Of a stretch of 64,000 nucleotides of DNA, positions 44,771 to 57,257 are shown one piece after another. The notes beneath the pieces were generated by a model, which was not told the origin of the DNA, made no database searches, and saw nothing but the letters and a program-made list of their open reading frames with translations. The position numbers and the translations under genes are program-made. The stretch comes from Byssochlamys sp. IMV 00236 (taxonomy: Eukaryota > Ascomycota > Eurotiomycetes > Eurotiales > Thermoascaceae): assembly GCA_001931875.2 (NCBI GenBank), contig MSJH02000810.1, positions 343,695 to 407,694 on the forward strand, read 5' to 3'. Within the stretch, counting starts at the first letter, position 1. Each line of letters starts with the position of its first letter.

Positions 44771-47700
44771 ATGCAGCTTATTCCGAAAGAGGTACGTCTC
44801 TATGATTACTAGTGACCGTGTGAGAAACGGATTGGGCTCAATGGCCGGCGAATTGAATCGTCGTCTTGCACTCCTCAGTCATCGCTAGATGCCTGCTATG
44901 AATGGAGTTGATATGGCTTGCTATGTGAGATAGATGAGACTAACCAACACTGCAACCGTCTAGCTTGACAAGCTCGTCATCACCCAGCTGGGATTTCTGG
45001 CACAACGTCGTCTGGCACGCGGTGTTCGACTGAATCATGCTGAAGCTACCGTATGTGATTCTCCAGTCTTATCGTTGTGTATTCCAGATCCCCGTACCAA
45101 ACCGCAAACTCTCATATGATATGATGGATGTGCTGATTATCAAGTAGGCTTTGATTTCTGCCAATCTACAGGAGGTAAAGCTCTCTTCTCCTTCCCTATG
45201 CATGCTATATCCCATGATAGAAATGAATAGGAGATCCACTAAAAACTTCTAGCTTATCCGCGATGGAAACCATACCGTCGCAGACCTAATGTCCATAGGA
45301 AAGACCATGCTTGGTCGCCGCCACGTTCTTCCCTCAGTCGTGTCTTCTCTGGTTGAGCTCCAGGTCGAAGGCACATTCACCACGGGAACGTATCTAGTCA
45401 CGGTGCACCATCCCATCAGCACTGACGACGGGGATCTGGAAAAGGCGCTGTATGGTAGCTTTCTGCCAATTCCTCCAAAGGAAGCGTTTCCGGATATCGA
45501 TCCTAGTGATTATGAGCCGGAAAAGATGCCGGGTGCTGTGATTCCGGTGAAGAACAAGAGGGTGGTCTTGAACGAGGGAAGGAAGAGGATTAAACTGAAG
45601 GTTATGAGTAAGGGAGACCGACCAATTCAGGTTGGATCCCATTTCCACTTCATTGAGACCAATCCAGAACTACACTTCGACCGGATCAAGGCCTATGGAT
45701 ATAGGCTGGACATCCCAGCTGGTACTTCGGTCCGTTTTGAGCCCGGAGACACCAAGACCGTGACGCTGGTGGAAATCGGCGGAAACAAGATCATCTGCGG
45801 TGGAAATTTCCTAGCGTCAGGGCTGATCGACCTGGGCCGAGCCGATGAGATCGTGAAGCGCCTCCAGTCGGAGGGTTTTGCACATGTTCCTGACCCTACT
45901 GCCGACAGCTCGTTGATTGAACCGTTCTCTATGGAGCGCGAAGCATATGCACGCATGTTCGGCCCCACTACGGGAGACTTGATCAGACTGGGATCTACTG
46001 ACCTTTGGATCAAAATCGAAGAGGACCATACAGTCTACGGTGATGAGTGCACATTTGGCGGAGGCAAGACTCTGCGAGAAGGAATGGGCCAGGCAACGGG
46101 AAGATCTGCGGTCGAATGTCCAGACACCGTCATTACCAATGCAGTGATTGTCGACTGGTCCGGAATCTATAAGGCTGATATCGGAATAAAGGATGGCAAT
46201 ATCGTGGGTATTGGCAAGGCTGGAAATCCTGATACAATGGACGGCGTCCATCCTGGTTTGATTGTTGGTTCCTCTACCGATGTTATTGCTGGAGAGAACA
46301 AGATCGTGACTGCTGGTGGCTTCGACACGCATATCCACTTTATTTGCCCTCAGCAGGTGGATGAAGCGCTTTCCTCTGGTATTACGACGATGCTGGGAGG
46401 TGGAACCGGCCCAAGCACCGGTTCGAATGCCACCACTTGCACGCCAGGGCCCGTCCATATGCGTCAAATGATCCAAGCATGCGACAACCTACCAATGAAC
46501 ATTGGTATCACCGGAAAAGGCAACGACAGCGGAAAGATCAGTATCGAGGAGCAGTGTCGTGCTGGTGCGGCTGGACTGAAACTACACGAAGACTGGGGCT
46601 CTACTCCTGCGGCCATTGATACCTGTCTCGACGTCTGCGAGAAATACGACGTCCAGTGCATGATTCACACGGATACTTTGAACGAGTCCGGGTTCGTGGA
46701 GCAAACCATCAAGTCTTTCAAGAATCGCACGATCCACACTTACCACACAGAAGGCGCTGGTGGAGGACACGCCCCCGACATTATATCTGTCGTGGAACAC
46801 CCAAATGTACTTCCCAGTAGCACAAACCCCACTCGTCCTTTCACTTTGAACACGCTTGATGAGCATCTCGATATGTTGATGGTCTGCCACCATCTGTCGA
46901 AGAATATTCCCGAAGATGTCGCTTTCGCCGAGAGTCGCATCCGCGCCGAGACAATCGCTGCGGAAGACGTGCTCCATGACCTCGGTGCCATCAGCATGAT
47001 GTCCTCTGACTCGCAGGCCATGGGTCGCTGCGGTGAAGTTATCCTACGAACTTGGAACACAGCCCACAAGAACAAGGTCCAGCGCGGTCCGCTGAAGGAA
47101 GACGAGGGGACCGGCGCGGACAACTTCCGCGTTAAGAGATACATCAGCAAGTACACCATCAACCCGGCCATCGCGCAGGGCATGTCCCATGTCATCGGAA
47201 GTGTCGAAGTAGGCAAGGTGGCCGACCTGGTGGTGTGGAACCCGAGCACATTTGGAACTAAGCCTGCTATGGTCTTGAAGAGTGGAATGATTGCAGTCGC
47301 GCAGATGGTATGTATAGCTATATTTCAACACAGCCACTTAACCCTCATACCTCTTTTTTATATATTTTCTTTGGCACAGAAACTGAAAAGAATTAATTGC
47401 AGGGCGATCCCAACGCATCCATCCCGACCGTCGAGCCAATTATCATGAGACCACAATTCGGAGTAAGTGCTGTTCATCCATGATCTAACAAACAAACAAA
47501 CCTGCAATAGAATACAACACAATATATTCCTAACTCATAAATAAACAGGCCCTCCTCCCAAGCACATCCATCATGTTCGTCTCTCAAGCCTCCATCGATC
47601 TCGGCATCATTGAATCATACCACCTGAAGAAACGCGTCGAAGCCGTCAAGAACTGCAGAGACATTAGCAAGAAAGATATGAAATATAACGATACAATGCC

Positions 47701-47917
47701 AAAAATGAAAGTTGATCCGGAGCGATATGTAAGATTCACCCCATACTATAGTTACCCTGAACTTTTATTTCTTCATCTGGGAGTTAGTTCGTTTGAAGGG
47801 GATGTTAAAGAACCGCGCTGACTTTTTTTTCACCAGACCGTCGAAGCGGACGGAATGCTCTGTGAAGCGGAACCGGCGTCTTCGTTGCCTCTTACGCAGC
47901 AGTATTATGTGTATTGA
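44771..47917 (+). CDS. ureB: Urease
   Basis: Seven exons (44771-44791, 44964-45050, 45148-45174, 45253-47307, 47403-47462, 47549-47728, 47837-47917) give 836 residues, the usual size of the fused gamma-beta-alpha eukaryotic urease. The gamma part ([20 protein letters not shown]) is built from the short exons. The alpha part has the nickel ligands His405 and His407 in [12 protein letters not shown], the carbamylated Lys488 in GLKLHEDWG, and the mobile-flap Cys590-His591-His592 in MVCHHLSK. The enzyme hydrolyses urea to ammonia and carbamate in the cytosol and needs accessory proteins (UreD, UreF, UreG types) to load nickel; none lies in this window. The 27-nt exon 3 is supported by phase and by the conserved residues it encodes. 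Confidence 0.97.
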
Positions 47918-48244
47918 TGGAGGAGCTATGTTAATTTCGGAAGGGGTGGTTGATTATTTCTGCTAAAAAGGGGCTCGAGGGGAAGGGGAACAGAACAAGA
48001 AGACATGATTCGCAAACTCCCTTATCATTCTAGTATAGTATGCTTATATACATCCTGACGGGATAAAAACAATTCTATTTTCATTATGATAGTTTTTCCG
48101 TATTTTCCAATCATTAAGTAGTCAGCATGTATAATCCGTCCTTCCTTAGCATCTAGTTACATATCCATAACCAAGTAGTGTAATGCACAAGTTCTAAAAT
48201 AGAACACTCTTCAAGAAACCAGAATCAGACTGAACTGAAATAGA
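47918..48244. other. Convergent intergenic region
   Basis: 3' region between urease (+) and the Artemis-like gene (-), AT-rich, with no gene. Confidence 0.4.
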
Positions 48245-51177
48245 CTAAAGCTCTTGTTCCTCCTCCGTATGATTATTCCCCGCAGATAGCAACGATACAT
48301 CGCTCCAGCTCCCGCTTCGTGCGGCGTGGTATGCACGGATCCGGTTACGGATTGAAGGGTCAGGGAGGCGTTTGCGTTTGTTATTCCCGTTGCTGCCGTT
48401 GGTGATTCTGTTGTTGTTGCTATCGTTGATATTGGGTGTGGTCTGGGGAGTGCTGTCTGGTGGTGGAGGAGGTGGTGGTGGTTGTTCTTGAGAATCGAAG
48501 GCTGATTCGGACATGGACATGGAGAGGGAGATGGAGAGAGTGCTTGTTTGAGAATATGGAAGATCTGCATCTGCATCTGCATCTACGTCTGTGTCGATAG
48601 GGTCGATAGGTGCGATGTTATTTACATCGGTTATAGATGGGTCCTCTGTGACTAGAAAAGGGGTATCAGGATCCGAGACGTCTGAGGCCTCATCTGACGA
48701 TGGTTCTTCAGCGTGATATAGATCTTCTTCCTCTGTTGGCCACCAGGTGGGAAGAGGTTCGTTGTGAAAGTGCCATTTCCCTTGTCTTCGAAGTTCTTCG
48801 ATCTTGTACCACGTCCGCCGGATGCTGTTGCGATGTTTGCGGGCTTTTTCGGTTCGTTCGGGGATAGGGGGAGGTTCGTGGTTCATGCTGGGACTGTGAT
48901 GCTCTGATGTTGGGGCTGCGCTTTTCTGTAGAGAGGTGGTGGTTGAATTTGAGGGTTGGGCATCATTCCGGGTGTGAGATGAATCTGAAGACGGTCCCGT
49001 AGGAAGTTGGCGGGTGTGTGTCTTTGGAACTCTGTCATGTTCAGTAGGACCCGTTGCAGGTTGAGAAAAGAGCGCGTGGGATATTTGGCTTGACTGCTCG
49101 CTGGACTGCTGGCTCGGTTGCGTAGATGAGCTAATATCCTGCATCTGCTGTTGTGGTCGTTGCTGTTCTGATAGGAATTTGTACATGTACTCATCATGCG
49201 AGAAGATATCTCCGGAACACAGGTGGCCAAATAGTCTCGCCATAGAGACGTCCTCGCTCCAGGTTTCAGGGTCAACCGTGCATGGATAAATGTCTTTTGG
49301 CCTGAAGGCTGCAATCAACTCACACAGCTCTGCGTATGAAGAATGCCGTGAATAAGGAAACGTCTGGTTCGTTGTTAGTAATGCTTTGATCTCTTTGACT
49401 GCTATGGCCGGATCCTGACTATACTTACTATTTTTCTGGGTAGCTGACGCTTTGATTCTGTACGGCCACCAGCAGCCCTTTCTTTATCCTCATATTGGTT
49501 ACTACCTGTGGTATCAAGTGACTGGCCACGGCTGAGGACATCGACAAGTCTTTGGAGCGAAATGTCATTCTCATCCTTGAGTCCATACCTATCGAGTGAT
49601 AAAGTTTTCTTCTTTGACCTGAAAGCTTCGATTAGAGCTCCCTTTGTCCGCGTGAGAATATTAGGGTCATGTATATGCTGCAGGCATAATTTCTCGAGCT
49701 GCTCAACAGATGATTCATCTGGCAGCTCTAGTTCGTGGCTTTGGTATAGATCCCCTCCACCGCCGCCAGCGCCCACCTCGGGCACTTCTACATCGTCACT
49801 TCGGGTAACTATTGGTGTGATATAGACCGCTCTTCCAGAAGCGATCACGGGACAGAACATTCCTGGCTCGCAGCTATGGATCCGACAACTCTCATCACCA
49901 GTCAGACAGCCTGGAGAGAAATTGTTTCCCAGTTCAAATCCGCAAAGAAAAGCTGCCTCAGGGACCTTTCCATCATTCCGTGGATGAAGTGACTGGTAAA
50001 GCCTTCTTTGGTATCGGTCCACATGAATCTGATAGAAGTTAAGTGGGTTGCTCTAGAAAGCCGGTAGAAGCATACCTTTGAATTGAGCGCCGCGGATAAC
50101 GCGAGCCACACATCTTCGTAGCCAAAAGTCCAGGCTCGCAGGTAGAAGACGGTGTCGTCTGGATACGCATAAACCTTGTCTAAGAGTTCCTTAATGCCTT
50201 CCGCTTTGGATGGAAAGCTACGGTAAACATCAGATTTGATAGCGAAGGTCGTGTCGAGGTAGACCTTGTTGAGCCGCTTGTTTCCAAGAGTATACGGGAT
50301 GAGCACGGGGTGCCTGATCAGACTGTTGACCCACCACGTTTCAGCTATTTCAATTAGCTTTGAATAACAACTCTTACAGTTGGCTACAGTTGCCTGGGAA
50401 ATACAGGGTGTAACCAGGAGTGGAGGACGTACCGCGAATATCGCCCGTATAAAGAACTGCTTTGCCGTCGCCTTCGATGAGGAACATCACCGCCCCTAGA
50501 CAATGGTTTGCATCCAGCAGAGTAACTCGGATTCGTAACCTAGGCGTCAACTCGATTTCCGTTGGCGTATTCAATGGAATAGGTCGCTTTACTAGTTTAG
50601 CACATGCGGCCATTCTCTCCGGCGTGCCAACTCACCAGCAGTTTCGCTAAGTGATTGTAGTGCTGTTTCCGGGACTCCAGAATGCCCTTGCTAAAGTTCA
50701 TGCGGTGAGGATATTTCTCGATACGAAGAAGTAACTTTATGGAATATCAGTTAGCAATAAAATCCAACCAACCAAGGGGATGATAACGGTGGTTCTTCAT
50801 CAGACACCAAGGCGTCAGAGACGGTATGGACCTATTCCAGCACGACAACATGATTGCATCTAGATTAAATAAACGGGACAAAGAATATACCTCTCTGGTA
50901 GCCGCTGAGCAGTAGATAAACGGAGACCGCAAGGACTCCAGTCCCTGGAGATGATCGCTATGGACATGGCTCAGAAAGCATGCCAACGGGGATGGTCTAT
51001 CTGGATTCTTGCGGAAATAATCGACTTTGATTCTTAGCTACCATATCGAAACTCGACGCAGATACAAAGACATACTTCTGATAAAAGGGAACTCTGACGG
51101 GTCGTTGTTAGTCCACTACGGATGTATGGCGTTCCTGGCCGGATCATACCTTCAACGATGCCATCGAAGGTTGACAT
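48245..51177 (-). CDS. Artemis/SNM1-type DNA repair nuclease (metallo-beta-lactamase, beta-CASP)
   Basis: Eight exons on the minus strand (51177-51150, 51093-51076, 51024-50891, 50734-50636, 50586-50433, 50344-50076, 50028-49429, 49363-48245) give about 806 residues with all phases matching. The start MSTFDGIVE and [19 protein letters not shown] lead to [14 protein letters not shown], the H-x-H-x-D-H metal site. [17 protein letters not shown], the segment YTGDIR and [20 protein letters not shown] follow, as in the Artemis branch (DCLRE1C) of the SNM1 family. These nucleases trim or open DNA ends in end joining or crosslink repair. Exon 2 is only 18 nt. The C-terminal third is low-complexity (Gln, Ser, Pro and acidic runs, including a polyproline stretch) and probably regulatory. 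Confidence 0.88.
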
Positions 51178-53120
51178 CCTGACGTCGACGCATCGGATCT
51201 ACAGGCGCGCTGGTCGGGACCATGGCCATGAGGATGACTCTGGGCTGGATGAGTGGCTTTTGCAGCTCGATGGCCAGCCTGTAAAGAAGTCCCACGGCTT
51301 TTTCGCCGGGCGAGATCGCAGGGTGCCACGTGACTCATAGATCTCGCAGATGGCGAACGAATTATCGATTAATTAATCAAGCAATTAAGCAATCAATTCC
51401 AGAAGGCAAAAAAAGCAGAGCAGAGGACCAATGAGTCCTGTCTTATTATTTTCTCGACGATCAGAGAGCAGCCAGTGAAGGCTCGAACAGCAGATGGATT
51501 GGTGGACACGAGGCTCCTCCAGCTTACAGGTCACCGATCCTTTTTCCAGGGCGTTTTCCCAGGTCGGGTTCTCAGCGCGAGACCATTGACGCTGAAGACC
51601 GTTGTCGGCCACCATGGAGGCTCCACGATGAGGGCGTGGACGAAGTTACTACAGCTTGCAGGGTCAGGATAGGCGGGATACACTGCAGCAGTGCTGGCGA
51701 CCAAGTGGCCGTGTCGCTGTGATTAGCCGGCGGCTTCACCGTCTGCTTGTCTGCATGTCCAACACTCTCCACCCCAGCCCTGCAGAAAGACGAGCGAAAA
51801 AACAAAAAGAAAAGAAGATGTAACTTGTCACTGCCCGCAGCACGCTGTGTTGGTCACTTGCTCGTAGTTGTGGCCACTGAGCTCACATCGTCCTGCCCAC
51901 CCGGTGCCTTAAAAAGACCCTGCGTCGCTGCTTGTTGTTTCTTTCTCTGCGTCCTTGTCCGCTGGGCCATTCGCTCTTCTGTTCTGAACAATCTCCCTTC
52001 ACCACGATGCGCAGTTGAGTCGCCTTGTCTCGTCTCGGATTCTCCAACTCAGCGACCAGCCCGAAGTTTGGGCCACCACCAGCTTAGTCGTTTGGACAGC
52101 GCAGCGATCGCGTGTACGGTAGATTTTTGAGGGAATAGGCAGCATTGAGAGAAGAGATTCTACAGGTAACTACTGGCTATGATGATGATTTTTATTATTA
52201 TTACTATTCTTACACATGGAACGAAGCAGCGACAGTCATCCCAGACGAAACGCTAACCAACCGGTGCGAAAGGAAGTGTTCCTGGAGCTAAACGCCTTGC
52301 CGTCTCACATCCTTGCCTGTCTTGTCCAGCGTTCGAGGTCCACCAGCTGCTGTCACACTCGCGAAGATCCCCCAAGCATTGATACTATCGATTGAATATT
52401 ATTGTACCAGGGGGCGCCAATCTCAGATCTCTGGCAGTTTCGAACCAAATTCGAGTCTCCACGTCCTCCGACTCACGAGGATATAATAAGAAGCCCTCCC
52501 CCGGCCGCTCCCAGTGGGACTCAGCCTACCCTTACTTAGTTTCGCCAACACGGTCTTTTGCCGCAAACACCAGAATCAACTTTCATGACGGGGCGATACA
52601 TCATTAGACTTTCAGGAACTGCGTACGATTTCCAGTGAACAGCACGCGCTTCACTCCGTGGCGCCCCACTGGCGAGACGCCTAGTGCCTACAGTCTGCCC
52701 GTTCTTCTGACTCTCCGCTCCTTGGTTCACATCCCTTATATCGTATCTGGTTAATGGAAGCGCGGAACCCTAGACTCGAACCATTGCCTGCCTGCCGTCT
52801 AGTGGTGACGCCTCTTTGTGCAATTGCTATCGTCCTAACATCCCTCTGCAAGGCGAGGGAAGATCGGCTAACCTAGCTTGCTTGAACCCGTCCTTAACTT
52901 AAAAGCAGAACCCCTTGATGCTTGCGGTCGCAGCCTGGCTTCTCCCCGTTCCGCTCTCTATACAACTTCCATTGCCTTGACCACGCTTTCTTTACGCCAG
53001 AGAGACGTGTTCTCGCAGAACTCGAATTTGCCGGCAGTACCCGCTGCACGAACAACACTGGGACTGTTCTCTCTTCTGAAATTGCAGGATACAAGATCCC
53101 GTAGCGCTCGATTATCCACC
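51178..53120. other. Intergenic region and probable long leader
   Basis: About 1.9 kb without a recognisable domain. CCTTAAAAAGACC near 51905 followed by a pyrimidine-rich stretch resembles a promoter. From about 52878 the frame of the next gene is already open for 80 codons without an ATG. Upstream exons or a long 5' UTR are possible. Confidence 0.4.
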
Positions 53121-54062
53121 ATGCATAAACCATCTCTCGCTCAGCTCGTCTACAATGCAACGTTTCCGCGACCTCGTACGAGTGATCCGGCCTCGTTCTC
53201 CGCCCATATTACACGGAATTTGGTACCTGAAGTTCGGGTTGAGACATCGACCTTCTACGGTTCGCTAGATTGCATCGAAGCTCAATATCCGGGTCTCGAC
53301 TACTCCTACGGTCCTCATCGGATGCGACTGGGCCGGTTTCCGTGGCATCGCAAGCTATTCAAGGTCTTCGACGAACTGGGCCTCACGGAAGCAGAGATCT
53401 CCTCGTTATGTCGATGGGAGGGTACCAAGTCTGCGCGCGAAAGATATGAGAAAGAGGAAGACTGTACAGTTCGAGACACAACAGCGGATAACGTCCGAGT
53501 CGCGACGCCGCCGCCAGTACCATCGGTTCAAATCCACTCCGAGGATGTCGCAGCGCTGCACAGCACACAAGAACCAGCAACCGAGGTCTCTCAAGAGAGT
53601 GTCACACCTGACCAGAGACGGTTGACACCCTACCGATCGGAAGGTGATGAAGAACAAGAAGAAGAAACAAGCGACGAAGAGGTGGAGAGCTACGGAGTGG
53701 AGCTGAATCATCGTCTTCTAGCTGCTACAGCCGCGCGTGAACGAGGTGCCAATGTGCCACTTGACGAGGACTGGGAACAGTGGCTGAAAGAAGCGGTGGA
53801 AAGAGGAGGCTACCCTGACATGATCAATTCAATTCGCGGCAGATCGGACGCCCCTCCGTTCGTTGGTTCTGGCAGTGCCGCCGCCGCTGTCTCTTCTGTG
53901 TCAAGTCGGGCTGCACTCTTTCGAGCGTCTGACGAGACCAGCCCTGCTGTGACGGCGCCAGTAGCAGTCGCAGAACCGCGCAGTCGATCTACACAGGCAA
54001 CCGTTCCGCCTCCCAATCGCTCTATTCGACCTTCAAACCAGCCATCTGGCGCTGCCAGATAG
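53121..54062 (+). CDS. Unrecognised acidic protein
   Basis: A single exon from ATG at 53121 (context CCACCATGCA, good for initiation) encodes 313 residues. The N-terminal third is the most structured: PHRMRLGRFPWHRKLFKVFD, then ELGLTEAEISSLCRWEGT and RERYEKEED, which look like alpha helices. The middle is Glu/Ser/Thr-rich (EEQEEETSDEEVE). A short helical block DEDWEQWLKEAVERGG follows, and then a Ser/Ala/Pro-rich tail. I do not recognise a family, and no signal peptide or membrane segment is seen. The open frame continues upstream without an ATG, so an earlier exon cannot be excluded. It lies between the Artemis-like gene and npr2, giving no functional clue. Confidence 0.65.
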   Translation: MHKPSLAQLVYNATFPRPRTSDPASFSAHITRNLVPEVRVETSTFYGSLDCIEAQYPGLDYSYGPHRMRLGRFPWHRKLFKVFDELGLTEAEISSLCRWEGTKSARERYEKEEDCTVRDTTADNVRVATPPPVPSVQIHSEDVAALHSTQEPATEVSQESVTPDQRRLTPYRSEGDEEQEEETSDEEVESYGVELNHRLLAATAARERGANVPLDEDWEQWLKEAVERGGYPDMINSIRGRSDAPPFVGSGSAAAAVSSVSSRAALFRASDETSPAVTAPVAVAEPRSRSTQATVPPPNRSIRPSNQPSGAAR

Positions 54063-54961
54063 ACATCATCATCCTACCTGATACGATACCCCTTCGCATA
54101 TGACCCTCGCATATATTTCCTTCCCAAATCATCTTTCCTTACCATCATTGCTTGCTACAGAGCGAAATTCTCGTGATGCATTCATGGCGCGTTCCGGCAT
54201 CCATCGGCCCATCGGCGTTTATTTCAAGATTCTTTTGTCATGTCTTTCAATCCGCGAAAGTGCTTTCGAAGCAGCTGACGCTGTCTAGCCTGCATATAGA
54301 TTTCCTATTCTATCTGCTCATCCTGTCCTGTTGCAGCGAATTTACTGAATACCCAGGTGGTTCTTCCGCTACGTCCAACCGGTTCAACTCCGTCCAGCAA
54401 CACTGCAGCGCAATGTGTTTTGCTTGAGAACATAATCCATTCTGTTCACACTTCATGTGTAGCTAGCTATCCTTGCTATCATTGACATGTGCAAGTCACA
54501 ATCCTGTCCCTGTTTACTAACTAGATAATACATGAATACCAAACTGGAGATTCTATCCATCCATGGTAGATAAGCTATGAATTCCTAAGTTTATAAATTC
54601 TACATTTCGAAATACTTAATAATATATTGTGACGAATATTATTGGCTCTTTGCTTCTGGAGAGGATGATCTTGTTCAATGTGGGGTTTAGTAGCGGTCGT
54701 CTTGCGGCCATCGATAAATACCTAAGCGGCCGACTCCCCGCAACGCCGATTTGGATATCTCGGTTGCGCGTTGACCGCAGGCTGCGCAATCAGGCAGATC
54801 CTAGTATGCCTTCCACCATGGAGCCCTCTGGCGCGTCATGAACTTCATTACTTTAATTTCTGAATATTCTTTCTCTGTCAACACCGCATATTTGCCATTG
54901 GGATGCTGCTATCAATGATCTCTGCTTTGCCGGATAGCTCTAGCTCTCTCTCAGATCCAAC
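54063..54961. other. Intergenic region
   Basis: About 900 bases holding the 3' end of the preceding gene and the promoter of npr2. No gene seen. Confidence 0.4.
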
Positions 54962-56809
54962 ATGATCAAAGCTATCTTTTACAGCAAATTCGACACGCAG
55001 GAGGGTGAGCCAATTCAAATAAATCTCCACTTCAAGCTTTATTCCATATGACACGCTGCTAACACCATCCTCAGGCCCCAAGGTCGTCCACCAAGTCCCC
55101 GATGGCGCGATCGTCCCCTCCGCGACCGCTCCGACGCAACACATCCTCACCTTCGCCGACATATCCTTCTTCGTAATCCCTCGTCAGGAACTATGCGGCA
55201 ACTTGCTCCAAGTATGTACCGGCGGGTATCGCATTCTGGGATACCCGATCTGCATGAAGTCTCCGCGGTATGACCGGAACGAGTTCATCTTCAACTTCTG
55301 CATCGTCCTGGCTGAGGAGGAGGACTTCACGACGTACAAGAGCGTAGTGCAGAAATTGGCGGATCTGATGCATGGTTTGGAGGAGCAGAGCGGGTTTTTG
55401 TCGAGGGATCATTCGAAGAGTGGAGAGGGGAAGGTGTATAGTTTATGTGAGACGTTGATGGAGGATTTGAATAATTATTGCGAGTGCATGATTCCAATCG
55501 GTACGTATTTTTGCTCAGTTATCACTTCCCGAGTATATCTTTTTAGTGGAAGGGCGAAGCTGGCTAACTGTTTCCAGATGAATTGAATACTCTGAACATC
55601 AAACTATTTCCTATCTACCCAGCTCCTCCGCATGTCAAGGCATGGCAGGTCCCGCTGTTCACGGTCCGATATCAGACATTTATGGATGAAAACTGGGATC
55701 TTACCTTGCAAAGGGTGCGCCCACTCATTTATCTCTCGTGCTGAACGACCTATACTGACAGACAGACCCAGATCGTTCCCCATATCAACGGCGTCAACAG
55801 CATACGCATCATTTCGATTCTCGCAGACGCCGAATTCTCCCTGACCTGCCGCGCCATCCGTCACCTCCTCTACTACGGCTGTATTCTCCTCTTGGACATA
55901 TTCTCCTTCTCAGCCATATACGCTCCCACAGCTCAATTCAGCTCAACAATCGCCATAGACGAGGACATGCAGCGAGAATGCGCACGCTACGTCAACACCC
56001 GTTTCGCCCCGTCGCCATTTAGCCTGCAATCACCATCCATGAGCACCGCCCCTGGAGCCGCCGCATCTAGCCATCGAAGCGACATCCCAGCGACCTACGC
56101 CAGCGTCTATCGCCATGACGACGACGACGACATCTGGCCCTCCGTCGGCGGCAGCGATGGTCTCAGCAAAGGCAGCACAAGCATCAACAGCAACAACAAT
56201 AGTAGCCTCCGAGAGATCGTCGACGGCGTCGGCATCGTCGAGCTATACGCCAGTCTGCAACAAGGCCAGAGCGTGAAACAATGGTACGCCCAACACAGCC
56301 AACAACTCGCCAACATCGACGTCCGACGCTTCATCACTTTCGGCATCATCAAGGGCTTCTTATACCGTGTTCACAAATACGCCTACGCAACAGGCCTCCC
56401 TGCACCCGCTGCACCACACAATACCGCAACCACCACTACCCCCGCAACAGTCTCCCTCCACGGCGGAATCAGCTCCAACGCATCCAGCGTCCCTGCTGAC
56501 TCGTTCACTGCCGCAGCGGCCTTTTCATCAAGTATCCAAAGCAACGATACCACCCACATCCACAACGATAGTATTCCTTCATCACTCTCGCGAACAGGTG
56601 GTCATCCGCGCTCCGCCTCTCCTGCGATGTATTCTCGAAGTAACGAGGACGAGGACGATGAGGATGATATTGATGATCGGACGCTATCCAAGTATTTGGA
56701 TGGTGTGCATTGTTTCGATCAGATCTGTACGGAGTTGGAGATCAGTGAGAAGGAATTGATGTCGAGGTTGAAGAGGTATCCTGGTGAGGTGCAGATTATT
56801 CATCGATGA
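54962..56809 (+). CDS. npr2: Nitrogen permease regulator Npr2 (GATOR1/SEACIT subunit)
   Basis: Exons 54962-55004, 55075-55500, 55578-55714 and 55772-56809 give about 547 residues. The N-terminus MIKAIFYSKFDTQEGPKVV continues into FADISFFVIPRQELCGNLL and YRILGYPICMKSPRYDRNEF, the longin-like part of Npr2/NPRL2. A helical block PHVKAWQVPLFTVRYQTFMD and then QRIVPHINGVNSIRIISILA follow. The C-terminal part contains long Ser/Thr/Asn-rich inserts and ends KELMSRLKRYPGEVQIIHR, a winged-helix-like end. In yeast Npr2 acts with Npr3 and Iml1 to turn off TORC1 when amino acids are short. The insert (about 350-470) is longer than in yeast and of low complexity. Confidence 0.92.
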
Positions 56810-57257
56810 TGACGATGATGACTAGACATATATACTGGAGGTTAATAGTATGAGTATTTGGGACGGCAAAACGGGATATAGGAAATGATTTGGGGATCTT
56901 TATTAATCCATTATAGCGGTTGGGCGTTGGGGAATGTGAAAATCTTATACTACCTACGTATACTGAGAATACTAACGTCGAAGATTATCAGAAAAAAACG
57001 AGAGAGAACGCAATTTCTTATTCCGCGGAATAGAATTTAATATCATCAAAGCAAAGCCTGTTTCCCCACGGTAAAAAAACCACCCTGTGACGCCAGCCCG
57101 TAAACCATGATCATGCCGGGAACCCAACCCACAACTTTCCGGCAGAATGCATTATCTGCAGCATTGATAAAGAACCGATTAAACCCTTATAATGCAGATG
57201 TTTCAAAAAAGATGTCACAGGTATATACAGACTACAGGCCGTATGTTAGGGGCAGTT
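56810..57257. other. Convergent intergenic region
   Basis: 3' region between npr2 (+) and the Ngg1-like gene (-), about 450 bases, AT-rich in parts, with no gene. Confidence 0.4.

Noticed and set aside
52760..52780. GGTTCGAGTC on the minus strand, possible tRNA
   Set aside because: Flanking sequence does not form a T-stem, and no A box lies upstream.
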